From NCBI GenBank assembly GCA_963712905.1, contig CAVQJU010000001.1, positions 124,001 to 188,000 of the forward strand: 64,000 nucleotides of DNA, given 5' to 3'. Made by a program: the position numbers and the translations under genes. This DNA is from CAVQJU01 sp963712905 (lineage in GTDB: Bacteria; Acidobacteriota; Vicinamibacteria; Vicinamibacterales; CAVVIG01). The notes under the pieces are model-generated. The model had not been told where the DNA came from and searched no databases. It saw only the letters and a list, made by a program, of their open reading frames with translations. This document shows positions 44,627 to 53,519 of this stretch, piece after piece (the first letter of the stretch is position 1; every line of letters starts with the position of its first letter).

Positions 44627-45117
44627 TCGCGGCGTTCTCGATGTGGCTCGAGGCGACGTCGGTCTCGCGTGCCGTCACGGCCTACTCCTGGATCTGGCCC
44701 ACGTGCGAAACGCTGCACTTCGTCGGCCTGGCGCTGCTGTTCGGCAATGTGGGCGTCCTCGATCTCCGCTTGCTCGGCGCGTTGAAGCGGCTGCCCGTCG
44801 CGCCGCTCAACCGGCTGGTCCGCTGGGGCGTCCTCGGCTTCGTGATCAACCTGCTCACCGGCATCGTGTTCTTCGTGGGCGCGCCGTCGCAGTATGTGGC
44901 CAACATCGCGTTTGCGTTCAAGTTGATTTTCATGCTGCTGGCGGCCGTCAACCTCGCCGTGTTCTACGTCAGCGGCGTCGCCCGCACGGTGGTCAGGCTC
45001 GGCCCCGGCGACGATGCGCCGCCTTCGGCGAAGATCATCGCCGCCACGTCGCTGTTCCTCTGGGTCGGGGTCATGTTCTGGGGGAGGATGTTGCCGTTTA
45101 TAGGCAATGCTTTTTAG
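44623..45117 (+). CDS. Membrane protein of unknown function (cassette gene B, second copy)
   Basis: 164 residues with four to five spans, including CETLHFVGLALLFGNVGVLD, WGVLGFVINLLTGIVFFVG, IFMLLAAVNLAVFYV and IAATSLFLWVGVMFWGRM, ending in LPFIGNAF like its paralogue at 12707-13213. GTG at 44623 overlaps cassette A's TGA; an ATG at 44641 is possible. The left repeat arm (45118) starts directly after the stop codon. Confidence 0.75.
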   Translation: MIAAFSMWLEATSVSRAVTAYSWIWPTCETLHFVGLALLFGNVGVLDLRLLGALKRLPVAPLNRLVRWGVLGFVINLLTGIVFFVGAPSQYVANIAFAFKLIFMLLAAVNLAVFYVSGVARTVVRLGPGDDAPPSAKIIAATSLFLWVGVMFWGRMLPFIGNAF

Positions 45118-45224
45118 TGATCGCGCAAAGGGCACGATGCGATCGCGCAAAGGACGGGTGGGATCACGCAAAGGACGAGTGGGATCGCGGAGAGGGCGGA
45201 GTGGGATGGCGTAAAGGGCGGTCA
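45118..45224 (+). repeat. 21-bp tandem array, left arm around the four-helix-bundle gene
   Basis: Five degenerate copies of a unit of about 21 bases, consensus GATCRCGCAAAGGACGGGTG. The complement forms the right arm at 45653-45722. Both arms face each other around the gene at 45222-45626. Confidence 0.85.
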
Positions 45225-45626
45225 GCGCCGGCGGTCGACGGGTCGCTGCGAGGCTTCGGCTGCAGCCTGTCGCTGTTTCGAGCGCCACAGGGCAGTCGTG
45301 GTTCTGAGCGCGGCGCGTGTCAGGTTCGACAGCCGCGAGTAGAGAGCCGTTTCGAGATAGCCCCGGTCGCGTCCATCGATTAGATGGTTGAGCGTCTCCA
45401 TCAGCGACCCGCGGGCGAACTCACGAAAACGAGCTGAGTCGAGCGGGCGGATTCGGCCGAACCCCTCGGCGATATTCGCGGGCGCCGACGCACTCGATGC
45501 CCGGATCTGATCGCAATATTTGAAATCCTTTGCGGCAGGCCCCGTGGCGGTAAATGCGAAGACCTCGCACTTCAACTCGTAGGACAAACGCCACGCCAGC
45601 AGATCCCGAAAGTCCTGTACAACCAT
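45222..45626 (-). CDS. Four-helix-bundle protein, S23/intervening-sequence-protein type
   Basis: 134 residues. The N-terminal DFRDLLAWRLSYELKCEVFAF and central FKYCDQIRASSASAPANIAEGFGR are the family signature of four-helix-bundle (TIGR02436/S23-type) proteins, also found in 23S rRNA intervening sequences and related to Avd of diversity-generating retroelements. The last 25 residues are less conserved. It is alone, on the minus strand, inside a pair of inverted 21-bp repeat arrays, with convergent genes on either side. No rRNA or reverse transcriptase gene is near. Nucleic-acid binding is likely; role unknown. Confidence 0.85.
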   Translation of the reverse strand: MVVQDFRDLLAWRLSYELKCEVFAFTATGPAAKDFKYCDQIRASSASAPANIAEGFGRIRPLDSARFREFARGSLMETLNHLIDGRDRGYLETALYSRLSNLTRAALRTTTALWRSKQRQAAAEASQRPVDRRR

Positions 45627-45652
45627 GCCCGATCGACAGGCATCTCCTGTGC

Positions 45653-45722
45653 CACGATCACGCCCGTCCCTTGCGTGGTTGCTCCCGTCCTTTGCGTGAT
45701 CGTCCCCGTCCTTTGCGTGACC
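45653..45722 (-). repeat. 21-bp tandem array, right arm around the four-helix-bundle gene
   Basis: Three to four copies of the unit on the minus strand (CACGCAAAGGACGGG core), the inverted counterpart of 45118-45224. It ends 1 base before the stop codon of the PrpD-like gene. The whole element, arm to arm, is about 605 bases. Confidence 0.85.
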
Positions 45723-45723
45723 T

Positions 45724-47232
45724 TCAGAGCGCCCGGACCAACTCCGTAACGTCTTTGATCCTGTCGACGTTCTCGATGACCTCCAGGGCGCGCGTAATTG
45801 CCGTCGTCCCGAGTGTCAGCTGGGCGCAATCCGTGAACTTCTCGCGCAGTTCCTCGCGCGTGAAGGGCTTCTCGGGGCCGCCGCGGTAGCGGTCGTCGGA
45901 CGCCTGCACGATCGTGCGGCCGTCGGTGAGATCGATCTCGATCACGCTGCGGATCTTGTCGAACCCCTGCGCCTCGATCTTCTGGTCGAAGACGTTGGTG
46001 ACGCGCGGCATCATCTGCTGCACGGGCGCGCTCGCGACGAACTCGTCGGTGAACTCGCGCACGCCGGCCTTGCGCCGGAGGATCAGGCTCGACATGAGGA
46101 ACGGCAGGCAGAACTTGGCCTCGAGCTCGTTGGTCGCGATCTTGTACCGCAGCGGCTCGAGGATGTTCGACCCGGCCCGGACCCGCACGGCCTTGACCTG
46201 ATCGGGTTTCAGATCGTGCTCGACGACGGCCTTGAGCATCGCGTCCATCGTCGGATGGCTGAGCGAGCCGCACGGATAGGGCTTGAACGACGTCCCGGGG
46301 CTGATGATCGTGTAGGGCTTCCCGAGTACGGGGATGAGGCGATCGAGATCCACGCCGGTGCCGAACACCTCGAAGAATCCCCAGCGCCCGTCGAGCCCGT
46401 CGTCGCCCCCGGTGAAGCCGCGCGACGCGAGCTCGGCCGCGACGATGCCATTCTGGGCGGCGCGCGCCGAGTGCAGCGGCTTGGTCATCGATCCGAAGTT
46501 CACGCGGATGCCGCTCGACATGCTCGACGCGATGGTGAGCATGTGGCGGACGGCAGGGGCGGGCATGTTCATCAGCCTGGCGGCGGCGGCCGCGGCGCCG
46601 AACGTGCCGATGGTGCCGGTCGAGTGGAAGCCGTGGTTGTAGTGCTCGGGGTCGATCGCCTCGGCGATCTTGCACTCGACTTCGAATCCGACGAGAAACG
46701 CCTCGAGAAACGCGGCGCCGGAGGCTTTCTTCCGCTCGGCCACGGCGAGCGCGGCGGCGAGTGCGGGTACGGTCGGGTGCGTCAGCAGGCCGAAGGTCCG
46801 GTCGGGCGTCGTCGAGAGCTGCGTGTCGTCGTAGTCCATCGCGTGGCCGCTCGCGGCGTTGATGAGCGCGGCGTGCGCCGCCGAGGTCATGAAGCCGCCG
46901 GCGCCGACCGCGCTCGCCTCTTTCCGGTCGCCCACGCTCCGCACGTAGTCGCGCACGATGGCGCTGCCCTTGACGGTCGAGCCGGCGAGGATCACGCCGA
47001 AGCCATCCACGAGGCAGCGCTTCGCCTCCGCCACCACGTTGGCCGGCATGCTGCTCAAGCCGGTGTTGGTGATGAACGCGGTGAGCGCGTCTGTGGTGCC
47101 CCTGATAGCGATGCCGGCGGCCTTTGTGCCCTTCGTCGGCTTGGCCTGTCCCGCGGCGGCGCGAGGCGCGAGGAGCGAACCGGCTGCGCCGGCAGCGGTA
47201 AGGTGAAGGAAATTCTTGCGGGTGATTTTCAT
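45724..47232 (-). CDS. MmgE/PrpD family protein
   Basis: 502 residues. A Tat-like N-terminus (MKITRKNFLHLTAAGAAGSLL) precedes a PrpD fold: LVDGFGVILAGSTVKGSAIVRDY, AALINAASGHAMDYDDT and TIGTFGAAAAAARLM. Relatives include 2-methylcitrate dehydratase, iminodisuccinate epimerase and aconitate isomerase-like enzymes; an exported form is unusual. The alpha/beta hydrolase gene is upstream on the same strand, separated by a REP-like palindrome. Confidence 0.88.
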   Translation of the reverse strand: MKITRKNFLHLTAAGAAGSLLAPRAAAGQAKPTKGTKAAGIAIRGTTDALTAFITNTGLSSMPANVVAEAKRCLVDGFGVILAGSTVKGSAIVRDYVRSVGDRKEASAVGAGGFMTSAAHAALINAASGHAMDYDDTQLSTTPDRTFGLLTHPTVPALAAALAVAERKKASGAAFLEAFLVGFEVECKIAEAIDPEHYNHGFHSTGTIGTFGAAAAAARLMNMPAPAVRHMLTIASSMSSGIRVNFGSMTKPLHSARAAQNGIVAAELASRGFTGGDDGLDGRWGFFEVFGTGVDLDRLIPVLGKPYTIISPGTSFKPYPCGSLSHPTMDAMLKAVVEHDLKPDQVKAVRVRAGSNILEPLRYKIATNELEAKFCLPFLMSSLILRRKAGVREFTDEFVASAPVQQMMPRVTNVFDQKIEAQGFDKIRSVIEIDLTDGRTIVQASDDRYRGGPEKPFTREELREKFTDCAQLTLGTTAITRALEVIENVDRIKDVTELVRAL

Positions 47233-47241
47233 GGTTCCTCT

Positions 47242-47268
47242 GACGTCCGGCTGAAGCCGGACGCTACG
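47242..47268. repeat. REP-like palindrome GTCCGGCT-GAA-GCCGGAC
   Basis: A perfect inverted repeat with the outer word CGCTACG. Same class as 50164-50217, 56738-56762 and 61517-61583. Between alpha/beta hydrolase and MmgE/PrpD genes. Confidence 0.85.
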
Positions 47269-48139
47269 GTTGCAAGAACGCGTTGACGATCTTCATGAAT
47301 CCGGCCGTGTCCTCTTCGCTCGGATAGTGCCCGAGCCCCGGCATGACGACGACGCGGCAGTCGGGGAGCGTGTGTTTCAGCCGCTCCTGCGTCTCGGGCG
47401 GCACGATGCGGCTGCCGCCGCCGATGACGTAGAGCGCCGGCGCCCGGATCTTCGAGACGGTATCCCACAGCTCGGTCTCGACGAAGCCCTTCACGAGATT
47501 CGGATCGCGCTTCCAGACCAGGCGTCCGTCCGCGCGTGGCTTCACGCCGAAATGCGCGTACGTGCGAAGGAGCGGCTCGGGCGTCCGCCGGTTCGCGGCC
47601 ACGAGCTGGGCGACCAGCTCGTCCTCGGTCGCCCACCCGTTGGCTTCCTGTTCGACCCGGCGCGCGAACGCGTCGGCGATGTTCTGCGGGCGCTCGGGGC
47701 CCACGTCTTCGACGATGATCCGTTCGACCAGATCGGGGTGCAGGCCCGCGAACACTTGTACGACGCGGCCGCCCGTGGAGTTGCCGAGCAGCGTCAGGCC
47801 GCGCAGCCGCAGGGCGGCGACGAGCGCAACGAGATCACTCACGTAGTCCTGCACGAGATACGCGCCTTCCGGACTCCACGCGGAATCGCCGTGCCCCCGC
47901 ATGTCGAGAGCGATCACGTGGTGGTCGCGCGCGAATGCCGGGGCGATGTGGTCGAAGGTGTGCGCGTGCCGGGCGATCCCGTGCAGCAGGATCATCGGCG
48001 GCTTCGCCGGGTCGCCCCATTCGAGGTAGTGGAGGCGCAGGCCGTTCGCCGTCGCCACCCGATCGGCGCCCGCCGGCGTCTGCGCCGCGGCCAGCGAGGC
48101 CAGGCCCAGGACCGCCACGACGATTGTCAGCCGTCGCAT
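47264..48139 (-). CDS. Secreted alpha/beta hydrolase
   Basis: 291 residues. A signal peptide (RLTIVVAVLGLASLAAAQ) precedes an alpha/beta hydrolase fold: MILLHGIARHAHTF (oxyanion region), nucleophile elbow LLGNSTGGRVV (G-x-S-x-G as GNSTG), acid in the ALYVIGGGSRIV area and final histidine in MPGLGHYPSEED. Substrate not known; haloalkane dehalogenase/epoxide hydrolase-like relatives exist. Convergence and strand make it the first gene of a two-gene unit with the MmgE/PrpD gene. Confidence 0.9.
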   Translation of the reverse strand: MRRLTIVVAVLGLASLAAAQTPAGADRVATANGLRLHYLEWGDPAKPPMILLHGIARHAHTFDHIAPAFARDHHVIALDMRGHGDSAWSPEGAYLVQDYVSDLVALVAALRLRGLTLLGNSTGGRVVQVFAGLHPDLVERIIVEDVGPERPQNIADAFARRVEQEANGWATEDELVAQLVAANRRTPEPLLRTYAHFGVKPRADGRLVWKRDPNLVKGFVETELWDTVSKIRAPALYVIGGGSRIVPPETQERLKHTLPDCRVVVMPGLGHYPSEEDTAGFMKIVNAFLQP

Positions 48140-48180
48140 CGCGCCATTATGTATGATTGCGCGCGCGCAACGACCTTCGC

Positions 48181-48300
48181 AGGTCCAAGGGGTTCGAGAG
48201 GTCCAAGAGGTCCAAGAAGTCCAGGAAGTCCGAGAGGTCCAAGAAGTCGGACCTCTAGGACCCCTCGGACCTTTCGGACCCTTTGGACCTTTTCGACCTG
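48181..48300 (+). repeat. 9-bp array, facing arms with almost no loop
   Basis: Left arm (48181-48248) GGTCCAAGA/AGTCCGAGA units; right arm (48249-48300) TCGGACCTT/TAGGACCCC units. They meet directly at AAGTCGGACCTC, so a hairpin of about 50 bp is possible. It lies between the divergent alpha/beta hydrolase and lactate permease genes and would precede the permease start. Confidence 0.9.
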
Positions 48301-48312
48301 ATTGGAGAGTCA

Positions 48313-50007
48313 GTGGAGCCGTGGGTTCAGACGTATACGCCGCTTGGGGGGTCGCTCGGCCTGTCCGCCATCGCGGCCGCCATCCCCATCCTGGTCCTGT
48401 TCCTCATGCTCGGGGTGCTGCGGAAGGCGGCCTGGATGGCCGCGGCGTCGGCGCTGGCCGCGGCGCTGGTCGTGGCGCTCGCCGTCTACGGCATGCCGCT
48501 CAAGCTCGCCGTGATCTCCGCGATCTTCGGCGCCGCCTACGGCCTCTTCCCGATCGCGTGGATCGTCTTCACGTCGATCCTGCTCTACCGGCTGGCCGTG
48601 GACACGGGCAAGTTCGAAATCATCAAGGACTCGGTCGGCGGGCTGACGAGCGACCGCCGGCTCCAGGCGATGTTCATCGCCTTTTCGTTCGGCGCGTTCA
48701 TCGAGGGCGCCGCCGGGTTCGGCGCGCCGGTCGCCGTCTCGGGCGCGATGCTCGCCGGGCTCGGCTTCGATCCGTTTTTCGCGGCCGGCATCTGCCTGCT
48801 GGCGAACACGGCGCCGGTCGCGTTCGGATCGATCGGCATCCCCGTCACGACGCTCGCGAACGTCACCGGCCTGCCGGTGGCCGGCTTGAGCGCCATGGTC
48901 GGACGGCTCTGCGCGATGATCTCCGTCCTCATCCCCGGCTACCTGATCGTCGTGATGACGGGCTGGAAGCGCGCCGCCGAAGTGCTGCCGGCCATCATCG
49001 CCTGCGGCCTGTCGTTCGCGGCGATGCAGTTCTACGTGTCGAACTACGTGGGCCCCGAGCTCACCGACATCATGAGCGCGCTGACGTGCATCGTCGTCAT
49101 GGTGCTCGTGATGAAATTCTGGAAGCCGCGCTCGATCCTGAGGCTCGAGGGTGACAAGCCGGCGTCGCTCGTGGTACCGCACCATTCCATCGGCGAGCTG
49201 GTCATGGCGTGGAGTCCCTACCTGCTGCTCGTCGTGTTCGTCCTGCTGTGGGGCGATGCGGACATCAAGCCGAAGATCAATCACTTCGCCGACGGCTTGC
49301 TGCCGGGGTTCCTGCCGACGGTGCCCGAGACCGCCCGCCTGGCGTCACGGCTCATGGTCCCCGGCCTGCACAACCTGATCACGCAGATCCCGCCCGTGAC
49401 GAAGGCGCCGGCGCCGTATGCCGCGCTGTTCGAGTTGAACTGGCTGAGCGCGTCGGGGACGGCCTGCCTGCTCGCGGCCATCGCGACGTCGGTGGTGCTG
49501 CGCGTCTCGCCGAAGCAGTTCGTCAACACGTATGTGGCGACGTTCAAGCAGCTGAAGCTCGCGATCCTGACGATCGCGTCGATGCTGGGCCTGGCGTACC
49601 TGATGAACTACTCGGGCATGACGTCCACGCTGGGGCTGTCGCTCGCCTCGACGGGCCCCGCGTTTCCCTTCTTCAGCGCGTTCGTGGGATGGCTCGGCGT
49701 GTTCCTCACGGGCAGCGATACGTCGGCCAACGCGCTGTTCGGCAACCTGCAGGTCGTGACGGCGCGCGCGCTGGGTCTCAACCCGATGCTGACCGCAGCG
49801 GTGAATTCGGCGGCCGGCGTCATGGGCAAGATGATCTCCGTGCAGAGCATCGCCGTCGCCGTCGCCGCCACGGGCATGTCGCGGGCCGACGAAAGCCGGC
49901 TGTTCCGCTTCACGATCAAGCACAGCATTTTCCTCATGGTGCTGATGGCGATCGTCTCGATGCTGTACGCGTACGTCTTCCCGCAATTCGTCCCCTCCGC
50001 GCCGTAG
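48313..50007 (+). CDS. lldP: L-lactate permease
   Basis: 564 residues with about twelve to fourteen membrane spans. Family signatures: N-terminal EPWVQTYTPLGGSLGLSAI, SFGAFIEGAAGFGAPVAVSG, ANTAPVAFGSIGIP and GSDTSANALFGNLQV. It imports lactate or glycolate with protons. GTG 48313 after GGAGAG is preferred to the TTG at 48283, which lies in the repeat arm. No lactate dehydrogenase gene is adjacent. Confidence 0.93.
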   Translation: MEPWVQTYTPLGGSLGLSAIAAAIPILVLFLMLGVLRKAAWMAAASALAAALVVALAVYGMPLKLAVISAIFGAAYGLFPIAWIVFTSILLYRLAVDTGKFEIIKDSVGGLTSDRRLQAMFIAFSFGAFIEGAAGFGAPVAVSGAMLAGLGFDPFFAAGICLLANTAPVAFGSIGIPVTTLANVTGLPVAGLSAMVGRLCAMISVLIPGYLIVVMTGWKRAAEVLPAIIACGLSFAAMQFYVSNYVGPELTDIMSALTCIVVMVLVMKFWKPRSILRLEGDKPASLVVPHHSIGELVMAWSPYLLLVVFVLLWGDADIKPKINHFADGLLPGFLPTVPETARLASRLMVPGLHNLITQIPPVTKAPAPYAALFELNWLSASGTACLLAAIATSVVLRVSPKQFVNTYVATFKQLKLAILTIASMLGLAYLMNYSGMTSTLGLSLASTGPAFPFFSAFVGWLGVFLTGSDTSANALFGNLQVVTARALGLNPMLTAAVNSAAGVMGKMISVQSIAVAVAATGMSRADESRLFRFTIKHSIFLMVLMAIVSMLYAYVFPQFVPSAP

Positions 50008-50017
50008 CGCGTAAAGA

Positions 50018-50045
50018 ATTCGTCGAGCGCGATCGCTCGACGAAT
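50018..50045 (+). terminator. Hairpin after lldP
   Basis: ATTCGTCGAGCG-CGAT-CGCTCGACGAAT: 12-bp perfect arms just after the lactate permease stop. No U tract follows, so termination is plausible but not certain. Confidence 0.55.
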
Positions 50046-50163
50046 CCAAAACGCCGAATCTTTGCTTACTCTTGACGGGAGTTTTGCGGTCTCCCCATGG
50101 AACCGCATTGCATTCGGCCGCTAACGTCTGACAGGTAGTACTCACGAAGCGTTCTTCAACGCC

Positions 50164-50217
50164 CGTAGCGGCCGGCTTCAGCCGGCCGTCACCGTCCGCC
50201 TGAAGGCGGACGCTACG
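50164..50217. repeat. REP-like double palindrome, CGTAGCG...CGCTACG
   Basis: Two inverted repeats in a row (GGCCGGCT-TCA-GCCGGCC and GTCCGCCT-GAA-GGCGGAC) enclosed by the outer inverted words CGTAGCG and CGCTACG. It lies upstream of the first TonB-dependent receptor gene. This 241-base gap holds no gene. Confidence 0.85.
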
Positions 50218-50248
50218 TCGTGCGAAGACGCCATGGGGGAGGTCAGAC

Positions 50249-53200
50249 GTGCTCAGAGTGTTGAAAACGACAGGCATGCTCGCGTGCCTCGTCCTGTTGC
50301 CGACGCTGGCATTTGCGCAGGCGTCGATCACGGGCGTGGTCAAAGACTCATCCGGCGCCGTGTTGCCGGGCGTGACGGTGGAAGCGGCAAGTCCCGTGCT
50401 GATCGAGAAGACGCGCGCGACAGTGACCGATGGCTCGGGGTTGTACCGCATTCTCGACTTGCGTCCGGGCACATATACGGTGACGTTCACGCTGCCCGGG
50501 TTCACCACGGTCAAGCGCGAAGGCATCGAGCTCACCGGCTCGTTCATCGCATCCATCAACGCGGACCTGAAAGTCGGCGGCGTCGCCGAAACCATCACGG
50601 TGAGCGGCGAGACGCCCATCGTGGACGTCCAGAGCGTGCGGCGCCAGACGACGCTGAACAGCGAGACGCTGACGACGGTGCCGACGGCGCGGTCGTGGGC
50701 GGCGACGGCGGTGCTGATCCCGGGAATCACGATTCAGGCCGGCACGAGCGCCGACATCCAGATCACCCCGCAGATGACCGTGTTCGGCGGCGCCGGCGGA
50801 CGGCTCAACGAGGGCCGCATGCAGGTGGACGGCCTGAACACGGGCGCGGCGCTGAACGGCGGCGGCGTCTCCACGTATGTCGCGGACATCTCGAACGCCG
50901 CGGAGGTCGTGACCACCACGTCGGGAGGATTGGGCGAGGCCGAAGTCGGTGGTCCGACGCTCAGCATTGTCCCGAAAAGCGGCGGCAATACGGTCAAAGG
51001 CGCGGTGTACCTCTCGGGTGTCAGCAGCGGCATGGTGGGCAGCAACTACAGCGACGCCCTCAAGGCCGCGGGCCTGTCCACTCCAGGGGCGTTGCTCCAG
51101 CAATGGGACTACACGGGAGGCGTCGGCGGCCCGATCGTCAAGGATCGGCTGTGGTACTACGGCACGCTGCGTGACGAAGGGCAGCACCGGTCGATTCCCG
51201 GCATCTTCCCGAACCTGAACGCCGGCGACCCGACGCAGTTCACCTACGCGCCGGACACGACGAAGCAGGCGCAGGGCGCCGAGAGCTTCCAGCTCGCGAG
51301 CATCCGGCTGACGGCGCAGATCACGCCGCGCAACAAGTTCAACTACCACCAGGACCTGCAGTGGCCCTGCAACGGCTCGGCGTTCACATCGGGAGGGGAC
51401 GCGTGCCGCTCGCAGGGCGACTCGAGCGCGTTTGTCGGCTCGCTCGGCCTCGGCGGCCTGACCGCGCTTGCCTCTCCAGAGACGGCCGGTTACCTGCACA
51501 CGCTGGTGAAGAACAGCCAGTTCACGTGGTCGTCGCCGGTGACGAACCGCCTGCTCCTCGAGGCCGGCCTCGGGACGTATCGCGCGGCCTGGGGGCCGTT
51601 CGAAGCGCCAGGCAACCCGACTCGCGGCCTCGCGCGCATCACCGAGCTCGCGGCCCTCAACGGCGCCAGCGCCGGGCTGCAGTACCGCTCGGCCAACTGG
51701 GCGCACGACTGGGACAACCCGAACACGTGGCGCGCATCGGCGTCGTACGTCACCGGCGGCCACACGTTCAAGGCCGGCTACATCGGTGGCTACCTGGTCG
51801 AAGACATCCAGAACTACGGCAACGATCTCAACCTCGCCTACACGTTCCTCAACGGCCGGCCGAGCTCGCTGACCGAGAGCCTCCGGGTGTTCACGCAGAG
51901 CGATCGCGTCCGCTACGACGCGCTCTACGGTCAGGATCAATGGACGCTGGGCACCCTGACGCTGCAGGGCGCGCTGCGCTTCGACCACGCCTGGAGCTAC
52001 TCGCCGCCGCAAACCATCGGGCCGACGAACTTCCTTGCGAGCCAGCTCTCGTTCCCGCGGACAGACGGCGTCAACTACAAGGACATCTCGCCGCGCGCGG
52101 GCGCCGCCTGGGACGTGTTCGGCAACGGGAAAACGGCCGTGAAGGTGAACGTCGGCAAATACGAGGATCCGGCGAGCAACCTGAGCGGCAACTACTCGAT
52201 CAGCAACCCGATCGCCCGCATCGCGACGACGACCGGCCGCACGTGGGTGGACGCCAACGGCGATTTCACGCCGCAATGCGACTTCACCAACCCGGCGGCC
52301 AACGGTGAGTGCCTCGGGATGCAGTTTCCGACCTTCGGCACGGCGACCCCGATCACGGCGGCCATCGATCCCAACCTGCTCAACGGCTGGGGAATCCGGG
52401 CCAGCGACTGGCAGATCGGCGCCTCCATCCAGCAGCAGCTGATGCCGCGCGTGTCGGTCGAGTTCGGCTACTTCCGTCGCTGGCTGAACAACTTCACCGC
52501 GACCGACAACACCCTGGTCACCGCCGGCGACTTCACGCCGTTCGCGCTCAACGCGCCGTCGGATCCGCGGCTGCCCGGGGGCGGCGGGTACGCGGTCACC
52601 GGCCTCTCGAATATCACGCAGGCCGGCTTCGCCAGGGGCGCCGCGAACAACATCACCGACGCCGCCAACTTCGGGACGGAGTACTCGCGCTACAACGGGA
52701 TCCTGATCAACATCTCCGCGCGGCCGACGAAAGGCCTGAACTTCCAGGGCGGCATCAACAGCGGCAAGACCGTCCAGGACATCTGCGCCGTCACGTCGCA
52801 GTTGCCGGAGCTGTCGATCACGCTGATTGGCAACGGCGTCGCGCCGCTCGTCAGCGCCACCAATCCGTACTGCCACACGGATCCGGGTTTCGTGACGAAG
52901 ATGTCGGGCGTGGGCTCGTATCTGTTCCCGAAAGTGGATATCCTCGTCGCCGGCACGATTCGCAGCGACCAGGGCGCGCCGCTGCGTGCGACCTGGAACG
53001 TCCCGCTCGCGACGCTCTCGTCGGCGCTCGGCCGCCCCGCCGTGTCGCCCACCGGCGGCACGACAATTCCAGTGGACCTGATCGCGCCCGGACAGCAGTG
53101 GGGCGATCGCGTCAACGAGTTCGATCTCCGGTTCGCCAAGGTGCTGAAGTTCGGCCGGATGCGGACCAACGTCGGCGTCGATATCTACAACATCCTGAAT

Positions 53201-53329
53201 CAGGGCGCGGTGCTCACGTACAACCAGACGTACATCCCGGCGACCGCAACCGCACCGAGCACGTGGCTGGCGCCGACCTCGGTGTTGACGCCGCGGTTCT
53301 TCAAGATCAGCGCGCAGATTGATTTCTAG
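50249..53329 (+). CDS. TonB-dependent receptor, Oar-like (copy 1)
   Basis: 1026 residues. Signal peptide (VLKTTGMLACLVLLPTLAFA), carboxypeptidase-regulatory domain (about 24-110: SITGVVKDSSGAVLPGVTVE), plug domain (about 120-245, with VDGLNTGAALNGGG) and a long barrel ending in KISAQIDF. The GTG start follows GGGGGAGG. Size and plug resemble Oar-type receptors of Acidobacteriota and Bacteroidota that bind glycans or peptides. It is the tandem paralogue of copy 2 downstream, near-identical in the N-terminal ~250 residues. Ligand unknown. Confidence 0.9.
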   Translation: MLRVLKTTGMLACLVLLPTLAFAQASITGVVKDSSGAVLPGVTVEAASPVLIEKTRATVTDGSGLYRILDLRPGTYTVTFTLPGFTTVKREGIELTGSFIASINADLKVGGVAETITVSGETPIVDVQSVRRQTTLNSETLTTVPTARSWAATAVLIPGITIQAGTSADIQITPQMTVFGGAGGRLNEGRMQVDGLNTGAALNGGGVSTYVADISNAAEVVTTTSGGLGEAEVGGPTLSIVPKSGGNTVKGAVYLSGVSSGMVGSNYSDALKAAGLSTPGALLQQWDYTGGVGGPIVKDRLWYYGTLRDEGQHRSIPGIFPNLNAGDPTQFTYAPDTTKQAQGAESFQLASIRLTAQITPRNKFNYHQDLQWPCNGSAFTSGGDACRSQGDSSAFVGSLGLGGLTALASPETAGYLHTLVKNSQFTWSSPVTNRLLLEAGLGTYRAAWGPFEAPGNPTRGLARITELAALNGASAGLQYRSANWAHDWDNPNTWRASASYVTGGHTFKAGYIGGYLVEDIQNYGNDLNLAYTFLNGRPSSLTESLRVFTQSDRVRYDALYGQDQWTLGTLTLQGALRFDHAWSYSPPQTIGPTNFLASQLSFPRTDGVNYKDISPRAGAAWDVFGNGKTAVKVNVGKYEDPASNLSGNYSISNPIARIATTTGRTWVDANGDFTPQCDFTNPAANGECLGMQFPTFGTATPITAAIDPNLLNGWGIRASDWQIGASIQQQLMPRVSVEFGYFRRWLNNFTATDNTLVTAGDFTPFALNAPSDPRLPGGGGYAVTGLSNITQAGFARGAANNITDAANFGTEYSRYNGILINISARPTKGLNFQGGINSGKTVQDICAVTSQLPELSITLIGNGVAPLVSATNPYCHTDPGFVTKMSGVGSYLFPKVDILVAGTIRSDQGAPLRATWNVPLATLSSALGRPAVSPTGGTTIPVDLIAPGQQWGDRVNEFDLRFAKVLKFGRMRTNVGVDIYNILNQGAVLTYNQTYIPATATAPSTWLAPTSVLTPRFFKISAQIDF

Positions 53330-53358
53330 AAATCGGTAATTCGTACACTGTCACTGTT

Positions 53359-53392
53359 GGCGGCGAGCGGCGTGCTCGCCGCCTCTTTTTCT
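53359..53392 (+). terminator. Intrinsic terminator after TonB-dependent receptor copy 1
   Basis: GGCGGCGAGC-GGCGT-GCTCGCCGCC followed by TCTTTTTCT: 10-bp perfect stem and U-rich tract. The two receptors are therefore separate transcripts. Confidence 0.9.
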
Positions 53393-53519
53393 GTACGATT
53401 TTGTCGATTCGTCGGCTCTGCGGTAGTTGCCGTTCTTCCGTTGCATCGGGCTGCATTCTCAAGAATCCAAAAAACCGGAGGCTTCACCAAATTTCACTTA
53501 AGAAGTCGCAATACCAGCG

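Noticed and set aside
50348..52876. Very long open frame on the minus strand opposite TonB-dependent receptor copy 1 (and a similar one at 53590-56736)
   Set aside because: High-GC antisense frame with Arg/Val/Ala-rich composition and no domain; both are mirror images of the receptor genes.
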